Shown here: positions 17,917-27,200 of the stretch, in pieces
How the letters are laid out: each line of letters opens with the position of its first letter
Position numbering within the stretch: position 1 is the first letter of the stretch
Assembly (NCBI RefSeq): GCF_000721605.1
Contig: NZ_JOIZ01000009.1
Span: forward strand, 62,001 to 126,000
Source of the DNA: Streptomyces sp. NRRL S-37
GTDB lineage: Bacteria; Actinomycetota; Actinomycetes; Streptomycetales; Streptomycetaceae
Length of the DNA: 64,000 nt
Direction of reading: 5' to 3'
Notes under the pieces: model-generated
Seen by the model: only the letters and a program-made list of their open reading frames with translations
What the model was told of the DNA's origin: nothing
The model's database searches: none
Position numbers and translations under genes: made by a program

Positions 17917-18360
17917 CTACGGCACGGACGGAGAGGAGAGCCGCTCGCGGACCCACGCGGGATCAGGGTTGACGTGCGGCCGGCCACCGACGACGACCGT
18001 CGGCACGGTCTCGTCGCCGTCGTTGGCCGCCCTCACCACCGCCGCTCCGTCCGGGTCACGCCAGATGTTCACCCAGTGCACCTGCCCGGCGGCCCGGCCC
18101 AGCCGGATACGCAGCCGCAGGCAGTACGTGCAGCCGGGCCGCCAGAAGGCGACCGGCCGGCCGTCGGCCGCGCTGCGGCGTCGTGCCTCCGCAGCGCCGA
18201 CCGACCTCGGGAAGACGAGGGGCGAGTTCATGCCCGCGAACGCCACCAGTACCAGCAGAAGCGCCGCGGCCGCACCGGGACGGCCGGCGAGGACCAGCCC
18301 GGCCGCGGCGACGGAGCCGCAGAGCACCAACAGCATCGGAAGGACCCAGACGCGCATCAT
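17917..18360 (-). CDS. Membrane-anchored glutaredoxin/mycoredoxin-like protein
   Basis: A 147-residue protein with two N-terminal hydrophobic segments (about residues 1-20 and 25-45), then a thioredoxin-fold domain. The redox motif CTYC sits in VAFWRPGCTYCLRLR, and TVPTVVVGG is the cis-Pro substrate loop, both as in glutaredoxin and mycoredoxin. It likely reduces mixed disulfides, probably mycothiol-linked, at the membrane. The start is a double ATG (18360/18357) without a clear ribosome binding site. It lies 159 bases downstream of the ABC-F gene on the same strand. Confidence 0.82.
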   Translation of the reverse strand: MMRVWVLPMLLVLCGSVAAAGLVLAGRPGAAAALLLVLVAFAGMNSPLVFPRSVGAAEARRRSAADGRPVAFWRPGCTYCLRLRIRLGRAAGQVHWVNIWRDPDGAAVVRAANDGDETVPTVVVGGRPHVNPDPAWVRERLSSPSVP

Positions 18361-18519
18361 GAGGACGCAGGCTATCGGGCGCCCGCGGACACCACCGCCG
18401 CGCCCCGCGCTCCCCGGCCGGCCGCCCGCCACGACGCCGGCACGGGGTGCGGCGGAAGCCGCCGTCCGCCGGACCGGGAGGGCGGCCACGGACCCGCCCC
18501 CGCCGGCGGAGGCGGTACG

Positions 18520-20205
<1,686 letters not shown>

Positions 20206-20243
20206 CGGACGCTCCGCGGCTCGCAGTGGAGCCGGGCAGCACG

Positions 20244-20272
20244 AAAAAGCCGCCCGGCGGGACCGGAACGGC
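20244..20272 (-). terminator. Intrinsic terminator inside the ABC-F leader (attenuator)
   Basis: Minus-strand hairpin GCCG-TT-CCGG-loop-CCGG-G-CGGC (20272 to 20249) immediately followed by five U (20248-20244). It lies between the leader ORF stop and the ABC-F start, so it would stop transcription before the gene unless prevented. Confidence 0.75.
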
Positions 20273-20313
20273 GTGCGCTGATTCAGGGAGAAGGCGCCGC
20301 CGTCAGCGGGCGG
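20250..20313 (-). promoter_or_regulatory. Anti-terminator pairing segments of the ABC-F attenuator
   Basis: CCGCCCG inside the last codons of the leader ORF (minus strand, 20313-20307) is the exact complement of CGGGCGG in the descending arm of the terminator (20256-20250). The two pairings are mutually exclusive. A ribosome stalled early in the leader would leave CCGCCCG free and disrupt the terminator; one that reaches the stop codon would cover it. Confidence 0.6.
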
Positions 20314-20347
20314 ATCGAACCTTCTGCGACCAGATACCTCGTGCCAT
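20303..20347 (-). CDS. Leader peptide ([14 protein letters not shown]) of the ABC-F attenuator
   Basis: A 14-codon ORF, ATG at 20347 to TGA at 20303, upstream of the terminator and the ABC-F gene. The ATG lies seven bases past a TAGGGT -10 element, with no ribosome binding site, so it is likely translated as a leaderless ORF. Such leaders in ABC-F, erm and cat genes sense ribosome-stalling antibiotics. The sequence is basic and carries Arg-Gly-Ile-Trp near the start; which drug would stall it cannot be read. Confidence 0.65.
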   Translation of the reverse strand: MARGIWSQKVRSAR

Positions 20348-20354
20348 GCCGAGC

Positions 20355-20383
20355 ACCCTAACAGGACCGGTGCCCCTGGTTCC
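20355..20383 (-). promoter_or_regulatory. Putative promoter of the leader/ABC-F transcript
   Basis: Minus strand TAGGGT (20360-20355) fits a housekeeping -10. GGAAC (20383-20379), a 16-base gap and GTT (20362-20360) also fit the ECF sigma-E type consensus, so the promoter could be stress-controlled. Overlap of the two readings leaves the sigma factor open. Confidence 0.5.
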
Positions 20384-20395
20384 CCCGGTTTTCGA

Positions 20396-20432
20396 CGGGC
20401 ACCCCTGCGGGACGCCGGGCACCCCTGCGGGA
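20396..20432. repeat. 17-bp perfect direct repeat, 20-bp period
   Basis: CGGGCACCCCTGCGGGA occurs at 20396-20412 and 20416-20432, ending two bases before the DUF2809 ATG and lying between it and the divergent leader promoter. It could be a tandem binding site or a slippage product. Confidence 0.85.
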
Positions 20433-20434
20433 TC

Positions 20435-20860
20435 ATGACGGCCATGACACTCTTCCTCAGAACCCGTCCCGGCGGCGATCCGGCACGGACCCGTGCCGCG
20501 GCGGCCGTGGCCGCGCTGGTGACCGTCGGCGCGGGACTGGGCCTGCGGGCCGTGGCGACGGGGGACGTGGCCAAGTACGGCGGGGACGCCCTCTACACCC
20601 TCCTGATCTTCGCCCTGGTGATCCTGGCGGCGCCGCGGGTGACACCGCCGAGGGCCGCCGGGATCGCGCTCGCCGTCAGCTGGGGGATCGAGTTCCTGCA
20701 GCTCACCGGGGTGCCGGCGGAACTCTCCCGGCACAGCGTCGCGGCCCGTCTGGTCCTCGGTTCCACCTTCAACGCGCCGGACCTGTTCTGGTACGCGATC
20801 GGCGCGGGCGCCGGCTGGCTCCTCGCGCGGGGACGCGCGGCGCCGGCCGGGAAGCCGTGA
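20435..20860 (+). CDS. DUF2809-type small membrane protein
   Basis: A 141-residue protein with about four hydrophobic helices. The segments [22 protein letters not shown] and [11 protein letters not shown] followed by ...[16 protein letters not shown] match the DUF2809 pattern. The function of the family is not known. Start at ATG 20435, with a second in-frame ATG at 20444; no good ribosome binding site for either. It is divergent from the ABC-F leader. Confidence 0.78.
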   Translation: MTAMTLFLRTRPGGDPARTRAAAAVAALVTVGAGLGLRAVATGDVAKYGGDALYTLLIFALVILAAPRVTPPRAAGIALAVSWGIEFLQLTGVPAELSRHSVAARLVLGSTFNAPDLFWYAIGAGAGWLLARGRAAPAGKP

Positions 20861-20943
20861 CCCACGGTGCACGGTGCCGGTTTCACCCGGCGGGGAGGTG
20901 ATACCCGGCCCACCGACCTGTTCCCCCACGCGCAGGAGGACTC

Positions 20944-21186
20944 ATGGCAACCGGCGAGACGGGCTTCAGTGATGTCGTGTACGACCTGATCTCCGTGCAG
21001 TACCACTCGCTGAAGGCGGGTCACGACTACGGCCGGTACGTCCGCGACGCGGAGAACGCGGACGAGAAGGAGATCGCCGACTTCTTCAGGGAGGTCGCGG
21101 AACAGGACGCGGAGCGCGCGGCCCGCTGCCACCGGTACCTGGCCCGGCTGTCCGGCACCGGGAAGGCCGGCCCCGCCGTCGGCTGA
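20944..21186 (+). CDS. Small conserved helical protein (80 aa), function unknown
   Basis: An acidic, mostly helical protein beginning MATGETGFSDVVYDLISVQYHSLKAG and containing ADFFREVAEQDAERAARCH. The spacing of Glu, Asp and His residues is reminiscent of small ferritin-like or DUF2383-like helical bundles, but I do not recognise a defined family. A good ribosome binding site (AGGAGG) precedes the ATG at 20944. No operon partner is evident. Confidence 0.75.
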   Translation: MATGETGFSDVVYDLISVQYHSLKAGHDYGRYVRDAENADEKEIADFFREVAEQDAERAARCHRYLARLSGTGKAGPAVG

Positions 21187-21264
21187 CGGCGCGGGCACGT
21201 CACAGCCCTGCCCGGCCGGGTGTTCCGGCGTGCGGGCGGACACCACTCGGTGCACGCTGGTGCG

Positions 21265-21486
21265 ATGGCGAGCGATCAGCCCATCGTGATCTACCCGCCC
21301 GGCGCGGACGGCGGCCGGCGCGTCCGTGACGGCGCGCGGTTCCTCGGGATGGCGTACGGGCTGCTGGACGTGGTGGAGTTCCTGCGCCTCGAAGGGCTGG
21401 AGGGCGTCGACGACGACTGGCTGCGCCGGTCCGCGACGGTCGAGTGGCGCGGTGGCGGCCCGGACGTGTGGAGCGCCCACGGCTGA
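21265..21486 (+). CDS. Small conserved Streptomyces protein (73 aa), function unknown
   Basis: Begins MASDQPIVIYPPGADGGRRVR and ends VEWRGGGPDVWSAHG. The IVIYPP...GGRRVR start and WRGGGPDVW end are features I associate with a small Streptomyces family of unknown role. ATG 21265 was preferred over the longer frame from 21220, whose extra residues do not fit. Soluble, with no signal peptide. Confidence 0.65.
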   Translation: MASDQPIVIYPPGADGGRRVRDGARFLGMAYGLLDVVEFLRLEGLEGVDDDWLRRSATVEWRGGGPDVWSAHG

Positions 21487-21644
21487 CCGGTACGCCGGGA
21501 ACGCCACGACGCGGCGGAGCGGGAGGGACCGGGGCAGGCCGACGATGCCCGGGTGGGGCTCGCCGGGGCCGTGCGCGCGGTGCGCGGGGAGCCCGCCCGG
21601 GACGGAGAGAGCCCGTCACTCTTCGGGAAGTCCGACGCGCCGGA
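21487..21644. other. Short intergenic stretch without a supported gene
   Basis: Open frames here are GC-driven and lack start sites or recognisable residues. I see nothing else until the terminator. Confidence 0.5.
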
Positions 21645-21676
21645 GCCCTGACAGGGCCTTGCGGTCCTGTCAGGGC
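21645..21676. terminator. Bidirectional hairpin terminator
   Basis: GCCCTGACAGG (21645-21655), a ten-base loop, and the perfect complement CCTGTCAGGGC (21666-21676), between the plus-strand small gene and the convergent spore-associated gene. Confidence 0.75.
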
Positions 21677-21701
21677 GAAGCGGTCCGTCGGGAGGCGCGG
21701 G

Positions 21702-22151
21702 TCAGCGGGTGAAGGTGACCCGGTGCTCCTTCAGAGCGCCGCAGTTGGAGCCGAACACCTGCACGTACACGTTGTCGATGCCGCCGCCCCAGTCCACGCA
21801 GTGGCCCTTGCCGTGGACGTAGACCGGTCCCGCGTACGACGTGAACCGTCCGTCGTCCTGGGCACTCTCCTCGGTGTCGGGGACGTAGATCCATGCGGAC
21901 ATGTCAAGCCTGGTGCCGGGGTTGGTGCGGATGGTCGCGACGCAGTTCTGGCCGTTGGCCGAGTTGTACGTCAGGTAGACGGTGCCCAGTGAGCCGACGG
22001 CTGCCGAGTTCACTGTCTTGTAGCCGCTTCCGCAGACCTTCTGCGGTGTGGTGTTGGGCGCGGCCGAGGCCGGCGACGCCAGGGCGGTCGTGGCTCCCAC
22101 CGACAGGGCGGCCAGTGCGGAGGCAGTCAGGACGGAACGGCTGAATCTCAT
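21702..22151 (-). CDS. Spore-associated protein A (SapA)-like secreted protein
   Basis: A 149-residue secreted protein with a clear signal peptide (MRFSRSVLTASALAALSVG... ending ASA) and a small beta-rich mature domain with four cysteines (VCGSGY, QNCVAT, GHCVDW, SNCGAL), probably two disulfides. The CGSGYK, GQNCVATIRTNPGT and TSYAGPVYVHGKGHCVDW segments match the SapA family first found on Streptomyces spores. Its biochemical role is unknown. ATG 22151 has AAGGGGGA upstream. Confidence 0.85.
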   Translation of the reverse strand: MRFSRSVLTASALAALSVGATTALASPASAAPNTTPQKVCGSGYKTVNSAAVGSLGTVYLTYNSANGQNCVATIRTNPGTRLDMSAWIYVPDTEESAQDDGRFTSYAGPVYVHGKGHCVDWGGGIDNVYVQVFGSNCGALKEHRVTFTR

Positions 22152-22347
22152 ATTTCCCCCTTGCGGCTCTTGGAGCGGTTGCTCCTGTCTGGTGTGACCC
22201 ACGGACCGGGCAAAGGGTTGTGCCGTGTTCGACGGTGAACTCCCTTGCCCGGTCCACGGGTTCGCGGCGGGGATCGGGCAGCGGCGCCGCAGCGACGCGT
22301 CGGGCGGCGCGGGCGGGGTGCCGTCCTTCTTCCGGCAGGTGACCGGA

Positions 22348-24237
22348 TCAGTCGAAGGGGGTGAGGAACTCCTTCACCGACAGGGGCCGGCCGACGATCC
22401 GGGTGTCGCCCATCCAGCCGTAGAACCCCTGGCCGAAGGTTCCGTCGAACTGGGTGGCGCCCAGCACGAAGGGCTTGCCCAGGGTGGCGATGCCGGTCGA
22501 TGCCTGCGCCGGGTTGCGGGCGATCCTCGAACCGTCGACGTACATCACCGTGCGGCGGGTGTCGTTGACGACGGCGATGTGCATCCAGCGCCCGGTCGGC
22601 ACGGCGTGGCTCCACGACGTGGGGTCGGCGTCCTGCTCGTGCGGGTAGACGACGAACTGCAGGAACCGCTCGGGCGACAGATTGAGACTGCAGGTCGGTT
22701 CTAGCGGCGACCAGCCCGTCGTCTTGCCCGCCTCCGCGTTGCGGCCCTCCCAGCTGAGGATGCCCATCCAGCTGTGGTCGCCCTCGAACGGCTCGGGCAG
22801 CCGGACGAAGGTCTCGATGGTGTACCCGCGGAGGAACTTCTCGCTGTTCAGGGCGGCACGGGCGGCGGTGGTGAGGACGGCGCCGCGGTCGGGGCCCTTC
22901 CCGCCGTCGAAACGGAGGCTGGCGTGCGCGGGCTGTCCCCGGTGGTGGTTGGCCGACCAGGTGAGCGCCTCGGCACCGCTGGAGTGCAGCCGCCGCACCG
23001 TCAGGTCGTTGCCGTTGCCGGTCAGGTCCCTCACGACGGTGCCGTCGGCGACGACGGCACCGGAGGAGCCCGCGGCGTCGGTCCCGGCGGCGTCGAAGCG
23101 CCAGTAGGCGAGGGTGCCGCGGGGCATCACGGCGCGGGCGGGGCGGGGCTCGGCGGGCGTGACGGGGGCGAAGCCGGCGAACCGTTCGTCGAAGTCGACG
23201 GTGAGACCGAACCGGTCGGCGGGACCGGTCAGTTCGATCGTCTCGGCGGCCAGGGGGGAACGCTTCCCGGGGTCCCGGGCCAGGAACCAGGGCGAGAACG
23301 TCTCGACGTCGATGACCCCGCGCACCAGGTCGAACCCGTAGGTGCGGATCATTCCGGCGCCGCCGTAGTAGCGGTCCTGGTAGTTCGTGATGTGGACGTG
23401 GACGTCGTTGCCCGCGTCGTTGGTCAGAACCGTGCGGCCCGGCGGCCAGTAGTGCCCGCCCAGCGCCAGGAAGATCTGGTCGTTGCCCTTGATCAGACGT
23501 TCCCAGAGGCGCCGGCCGTTGCCGGACAGCCGGGCCTCTCCGTCGTCGCCGGACCAGGCGATGTCGTGCGTGGTGAGCACCGCCGGGAGGTCGCGGTGCG
23601 CGTCGAGCACCTCCTGCGCCCATGCCAGTCCCTTGTCGGAGACCCGCCAGTCCAGGGCGAGGACGAGCCACCTCCGGCCACCCGCCCGCAGGACGTGGTA
23701 GCTGTTGTAACCGTCGGGCGAGGCGCCGCCGAACGTCGGCATGGACCGGTAACGGCCGGGCCCGAACGCGGAGAGATAGGCGGAGCCGCCCCGCTGGTCG
23801 TCGGTGGACGAGCTGATGTCGTGGTTGCCCGCCAGCACGCTGTAGGGCACCTTGCCGTGCAGGAGGCGGAAGGTGTCGGACGCGAGGCCGATCTCGTCCT
23901 CGGTGCCGTGCTCGGTGACGTCGCCGAGGTGCGTCATGAAGGCGATGTTGGCCCTCGACCGCTCGGCGGCGAGGTACCGGAACGTCTCCCGCAGCGGGGC
24001 GGGGTCGGCGCTGTCGGCGTCGAAGAGGTACTGGGTGTCGGGCAGCACCGCCAGCGCGAAGCGCGGACTTTCGGCATCGAACCGGCCGCCGGCAGCCGGG
24101 GAGACTTCCGACGCCGCGGCCGTACCGGCGGCCGCGGCACCGGCCGCGGCACCGGCCGCCGGTACGACCACCGCCGCGCGCAGCAACGCGCGTCTGTGCA
24201 GGGTCTGGTGGGGATGTGTCTGTCGCTCCGCGCTCAT
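22348..24237 (-). CDS. Secreted metallophosphoesterase with C-terminal LamG-like domain
   Basis: A 629-residue Tat-exported protein (LHRRALLRAAVVVPAAG then Ala-rich). Residues about 60-290 are a calcineurin-like phosphoesterase: VLPDTQY, THLGDVTEHG, LAGNHDISS, LTTHDIAW and ALGGHYW supply the two-metal ligands. After a linker, residues about 385-629 form a concanavalin-like LamG domain (LAYWRFD, YTIETFVRLP, WMHIAVVNDTRRTVMYVDG) likely for glycan or surface binding. Probably hydrolyses phosphomonoesters or diesters at a carbohydrate surface. ATG 24237 is used; no tandem partner. Confidence 0.85.
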   Translation of the reverse strand: MSAERQTHPHQTLHRRALLRAAVVVPAAGAAAGAAAAGTAAASEVSPAAGGRFDAESPRFALAVLPDTQYLFDADSADPAPLRETFRYLAAERSRANIAFMTHLGDVTEHGTEDEIGLASDTFRLLHGKVPYSVLAGNHDISSSTDDQRGGSAYLSAFGPGRYRSMPTFGGASPDGYNSYHVLRAGGRRWLVLALDWRVSDKGLAWAQEVLDAHRDLPAVLTTHDIAWSGDDGEARLSGNGRRLWERLIKGNDQIFLALGGHYWPPGRTVLTNDAGNDVHVHITNYQDRYYGGAGMIRTYGFDLVRGVIDVETFSPWFLARDPGKRSPLAAETIELTGPADRFGLTVDFDERFAGFAPVTPAEPRPARAVMPRGTLAYWRFDAAGTDAAGSSGAVVADGTVVRDLTGNGNDLTVRRLHSSGAEALTWSANHHRGQPAHASLRFDGGKGPDRGAVLTTAARAALNSEKFLRGYTIETFVRLPEPFEGDHSWMGILSWEGRNAEAGKTTGWSPLEPTCSLNLSPERFLQFVVYPHEQDADPTSWSHAVPTGRWMHIAVVNDTRRTVMYVDGSRIARNPAQASTGIATLGKPFVLGATQFDGTFGQGFYGWMGDTRIVGRPLSVKEFLTPFD

Positions 24238-24480
24238 CAGGGCTCCACGGGCCGGGTGTCGGGACGGGGTCAGCCCGCATGCTGCTCACCCGTGCTGACC
24301 GCCCGATGGCGCGGAGCTGAACACCGGCCGCACGGTGGTGCGTCCGCCGACGGCCCGACGGCGCGGGTGCTCCCGCCGGACGACCGGCGGGTACGTGGAC
24401 CTGACCGGGCCCTGTGCCCGAGCGGACCCCGCGCCGACGTGACCCCTCCTGGCGTCGGGGCCGTGTCCCGGGCCCGCGCG

Positions 24481-24723
24481 TCAGAACGGAAGCCGCCCGC
24501 GCGCACGCCGTCCCGCGGAGCCGCTGCGGCCGACCGCGCGGGAGCTCGAGCGGAAGGGCTTGCTGAGGAGGCGCCCGAGCGGGCCCGGTGCCTTGGACCC
24601 GGCCCGGGAGCCGGCGCCGAGGGTACGTTGCGCTCCGTTCTGCGGGTGCCGGGAGAGACGGGGGACGAAGAAGGCGAGGACGGCGATCACCACGCAGACG
24701 GCGACGATGCCAACGACCATCAT
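24481..24723 (-). CDS. Small DUF6411-like membrane protein (80 aa)
   Basis: MMVVGIVAVCVVIAVLAFF is a single N-terminal membrane helix, followed by a basic, Ser/Gly/Arg-rich cytoplasmic tail (RLSRHPQNGAQRTLGAGSRAGSK... GRSGSAGRRARGRLPF). The pattern is that of a small Streptomyces family (DUF6411) as I remember it; role unknown. GGAGG lies six bases before ATG 24723. Confidence 0.75.
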   Translation of the reverse strand: MMVVGIVAVCVVIAVLAFFVPRLSRHPQNGAQRTLGAGSRAGSKAPGPLGRLLSKPFRSSSRAVGRSGSAGRRARGRLPF

Positions 24724-25084
24724 GGAAGCCTCCGGAATCGGGAACGGGGACACCGGACCGGTCGGTCCGCAGGGGACCGCTTGCCCCGTTCCTACGTGAA
24801 CACGCCCTGAACCGGGCAACGAGGACTTCACCGCGCCGCGGCGTCACATGGCACCGTGCCCTCCCGGGAGGTCCGCGCGACACCCGCCTCGCGCGGCATC
24901 CCGAGGTGACGACCGGGCGTGGACCCGGCCACAGGGGAGCGGATCGTGCCCATGCGGTCCTTCCCCTCCTCAGGGCTTTGCCTTCTCTTTACAACCCGTG
25001 CCGTCGCCGTCCCGTCTCTTCGCACGATCCATGACCCAGCCCGCCGGGCCATCCTGCGGGCGGAACGACGAAAGAGAGCGATCC
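24724..25084. other. 361-base intergenic region
   Basis: Contains the promoter regions of the divergent DUF6411-like and sortase-substrate genes. I see no supported ORF. A comparatively AT-richer stretch near 24965-25000 (CTTTGCCTTCTCTTTACAAC) may hold the promoter of the substrate-sortase pair, but no clear -35/-10 pair stands out. Confidence 0.4.
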
Positions 25085-25438
25085 ATGCGCCGAACTGTCC
25101 TGAGTGCCACGGCACTTGCCTGCACCGCCGTGCTGGCGAGCGCGATGCCCGCCTTCGCCGACGGGCCGTCCCCGGTCCCGGCGACCACCGTGGCCCCCAG
25201 CGAGGCGCCGGCCCCGGCCGACGCCACGGGCCCGAGCCCCGTACCGGCCGAGAACGAGGCACAGGCTCCCGGCGAGGTCACCGTCGTACCGAGCGGTGCG
25301 CCCGACACCGGTGTCGCGGCCGCGTCCGCGGAGTCCGGAACCGACGGTGCGCTGATCGGCGGGAGCGCCGCCGCGGTGCTCGCCGCCGGCGGCGCGGCGG
25401 CCCTGCTCGTACGTCGCCGGCGGGCGACCACGGCATGA
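25085..25438 (+). CDS. Sortase-dependent surface protein (probable sortase F substrate)
   Basis: A 117-residue protein with a signal peptide (MRRTVLSATALACTAVLASAMPAFA), a low-complexity Pro/Ala/Ser region, and a C-terminal cell-wall sorting signal: APDTG (an LPxTG-like pentapeptide), then a hydrophobic stretch (ALIGGSAAAVLAAGGAAALLV) and an RRRR tail. It should be exported, held in the membrane and cut between Thr and Gly by a sortase. The sortase gene overlaps its stop codon (ATGA), strong evidence for an enzyme-substrate pair. The function of the exposed part is unknown. Confidence 0.82.
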   Translation: MRRTVLSATALACTAVLASAMPAFADGPSPVPATTVAPSEAPAPADATGPSPVPAENEAQAPGEVTVVPSGAPDTGVAAASAESGTDGALIGGSAAAVLAAGGAAALLVRRRRATTA

Positions 25439-26049
25439 CGTCGCTCTCCAGGCGTGCCTTCGCCGTCACGGCGACGGCCGCGCTCCTCGGCGGCTGCGGA
25501 GGCGGCCACCGGACCGACCGGTCCCCGGCCGGACACCCCGGGAGCACGACGCCGTCCACCCGGCCCTCCGGGAAACCGGCGCGTGCCCTCGGGCGTTCGG
25601 TCCCGGTCGGGCTGGAGATACCGGACATCGGGGTCGACACGCCGGTCATCCGGCTGGGGCTGGCCCCGGACCGCACGGTCCAGGTGCCTCCGGTCACGGC
25701 CCATGACCGGGCGGGCTGGTACCGGCACTCGCCGACGCCCGGCCAGACCGGCCCGTCGGTGATCCTCGGCCATGTCACGGTCGGCACCTACGGGGACGGC
25801 GTCTTCCGGCACCTCGCACGTCTGCGCCCGGGGGACAAGGCCGTGGTGCGCCTGGAGAACGGCACCGCTGCGGTGTTCACCGTCGACTCGGTCCGGACGG
25901 TCGCCAAGGCGGACTTCCCGACGGACGCGGTCTACGGTGACGTCGGCCGGCCGGAGCTGCGGCTCATCACGTGCGGCGGTCCGCGTACCGGCGACGAGTA
26001 CCGCGACAACGTGATCGTGTTCGCCTCGCTGACCTCGGCGAGTCCCTGA
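25435..26049 (+). CDS. Class F sortase
   Basis: A 204-residue transpeptidase. The N-terminus has a twin-arginine-like start and LLGGC lipobox-like sequence, so it is membrane anchored or lipidated outside the cell. The sortase barrel holds the catalytic His in ILGHVT, Cys in LITCGG and a downstream Arg in YRDNVIVFA. The VPVGLEIPDIGVDTPVIRLGL start is typical of the actinobacterial class F (class E/F-like) enzymes. ATG 25435 overlaps the substrate gene by four bases. It probably anchors that protein to peptidoglycan or processes it. Confidence 0.88.
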   Translation: MTSLSRRAFAVTATAALLGGCGGGHRTDRSPAGHPGSTTPSTRPSGKPARALGRSVPVGLEIPDIGVDTPVIRLGLAPDRTVQVPPVTAHDRAGWYRHSPTPGQTGPSVILGHVTVGTYGDGVFRHLARLRPGDKAVVRLENGTAAVFTVDSVRTVAKADFPTDAVYGDVGRPELRLITCGGPRTGDEYRDNVIVFASLTSASP

Positions 26050-26150
26050 TCCACCACCGCGTTCCCGGGCCGCGGGCCGTGCGCCCGCGGCCCGGGAACC
26101 GACCCGCCACGGGTCCCACGACATCCGTACCGCCACGACCATGGAGAGCG

Positions 26151-26642
26151 TTGAAACGGTCCCGAGAGCAGGAGGCGTCCGAGCTCTTCGCCGCCCTCTA
26201 CCCACGCCTCGCCGGCTGGTGCCGCCGGCTGGTCGACGACGACGAGACGGCCCACGAGATCGCCTCGGAGGCGTTCACCCGGCTGTGGGCCCGCTGGACG
26301 TCCGTGGCCGAGCCACGGGGCTTCCTCTACGTCACCGCCGCCAACCTCGTCCGGGACCACTGGCGCACCCTCGAACGCGAACGCAAGGCCGTACGCCGTG
26401 TCACCGCCGAGACCGCCGTCCGCCCGCACACCGAACAGTCCGACCCGTCCGTACGCCTGCTCGTGCAGTCGCTGCCGGAACGACTGCGTGTCCCGATCCT
26501 GCTGCACTACTACGCTGACATGCCGGTCCGGGAGGTGTCCGCGGTGACCGGACGCAAGGAGGGAACCGTCAAGGCCGACCTCCACGCGGCCAGGGAACTG
26601 CTCCGCGCCCATCTGAGGAGAAGCCTTGATCACATACTCTGA
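26151..26642 (+). CDS. ECF-type RNA polymerase sigma factor
   Basis: A 163-residue sigma-70 family factor with region 2 (LFAALYPRLAGWCRRLVDDDETAHEIASEAFTRLWARW) and region 4 (LPERLRVPILLHYYADMPVREVSAVTGRKEGTVKADLHAARELLR). I chose TTG 26151 because GGAG lies just upstream; the longer frame is non-coding. The following gene starts inside its 3' end and encodes a single-pass membrane protein, which is the usual place of an anti-sigma factor. The stimulus is unknown. The adjacency to the sortase pair raises the possibility of envelope-related control. Confidence 0.85.
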   Translation: MKRSREQEASELFAALYPRLAGWCRRLVDDDETAHEIASEAFTRLWARWTSVAEPRGFLYVTAANLVRDHWRTLERERKAVRRVTAETAVRPHTEQSDPSVRLLVQSLPERLRVPILLHYYADMPVREVSAVTGRKEGTVKADLHAARELLRAHLRRSLDHIL

Positions 26643-27033
26643 CGACGGTCCGGAGTTCGAACCCGACGACCCCCTCGCCGTCATCCTGCGGCCGGCCTGC
26701 GACCGCCTCGGCCCGCCCCCCGGCCGGTACGAGGAGATCCGCCGCGCCGCGGCGCGGCGCCGGCTGGTCCGTGCCGCGGCCGGGGCCGGGGCCGGACTGG
26801 CGTGTGCCGTCGCCGCCCTCGTCGTGCTGCTGCCGCGGTCGTCGCCCCCCGGCGATCCGGTGTCCCCGTCGGTCCCGCTCGCCCCGCCGCCCGTGAGCAG
26901 CCCTTCCGTCACACCCTCTCCCTCTCCGTCGGCGTCAACGGAACCGACCGAAGCCCGCCCCACCCCCCAGGCCCCGACCGACGTTCCCGGAACCCCGGTG
27001 ACCGAGGTCTCCCCCGTCTCCGGCCCGAGGTGA
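26626..27033 (+). CDS. Single-pass membrane protein, candidate anti-sigma partner
   Basis: A 135-residue protein with a cytoplasmic N-terminus (1-48, with RYEEIRRAAARRRLVRAA), one membrane helix (about 50-70) and an exposed Pro/Ser/Thr-rich tail. TTG 26626 has GAGGAG five bases upstream and overlaps the sigma-factor gene by 17 bases, so translation is coupled. It lacks a zinc-binding HxxxCxxC motif, so it is not a ZAS anti-sigma factor; the partner role rests on gene arrangement only. Confidence 0.7.
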   Translation: MITYSDDGPEFEPDDPLAVILRPACDRLGPPPGRYEEIRRAAARRRLVRAAAGAGAGLACAVAALVVLLPRSSPPGDPVSPSVPLAPPPVSSPSVTPSPSPSASTEPTEARPTPQAPTDVPGTPVTEVSPVSGPR

Positions 27034-27088
27034 GCCCCCAGTCCGCCCCCGCGGCCTTCACAGCCCTGGAACCGCTCGGTCACCAAGA

Positions 27089-27157
27089 GGTTCCTCAGTC
27101 ACCAAAAAGTGCGTTCTTCCATGTCAGCGATCACTTTCCTATGGTTCCCCAGTAACC
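27089..27157 (+). promoter_or_regulatory. Paired operator-like repeats upstream of ridA
   Basis: GGTTCCTCAGTCACC (27089-27103) and GGTTCCCCAGTAACC (27143-27157) are direct repeats with two differences, 54 bases apart, each also a GGTT-N7-(A/C)ACC partial palindrome. Between them the DNA is unusually AT-rich for this genome. This looks like a tandem site for a MarR/HxlR-type regulator; none is encoded nearby. Confidence 0.5.
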
Positions 27158-27200
27158 GGAAGAGACCACAAGGGTCTCGCGTGACAAGGAGACGGACAGC

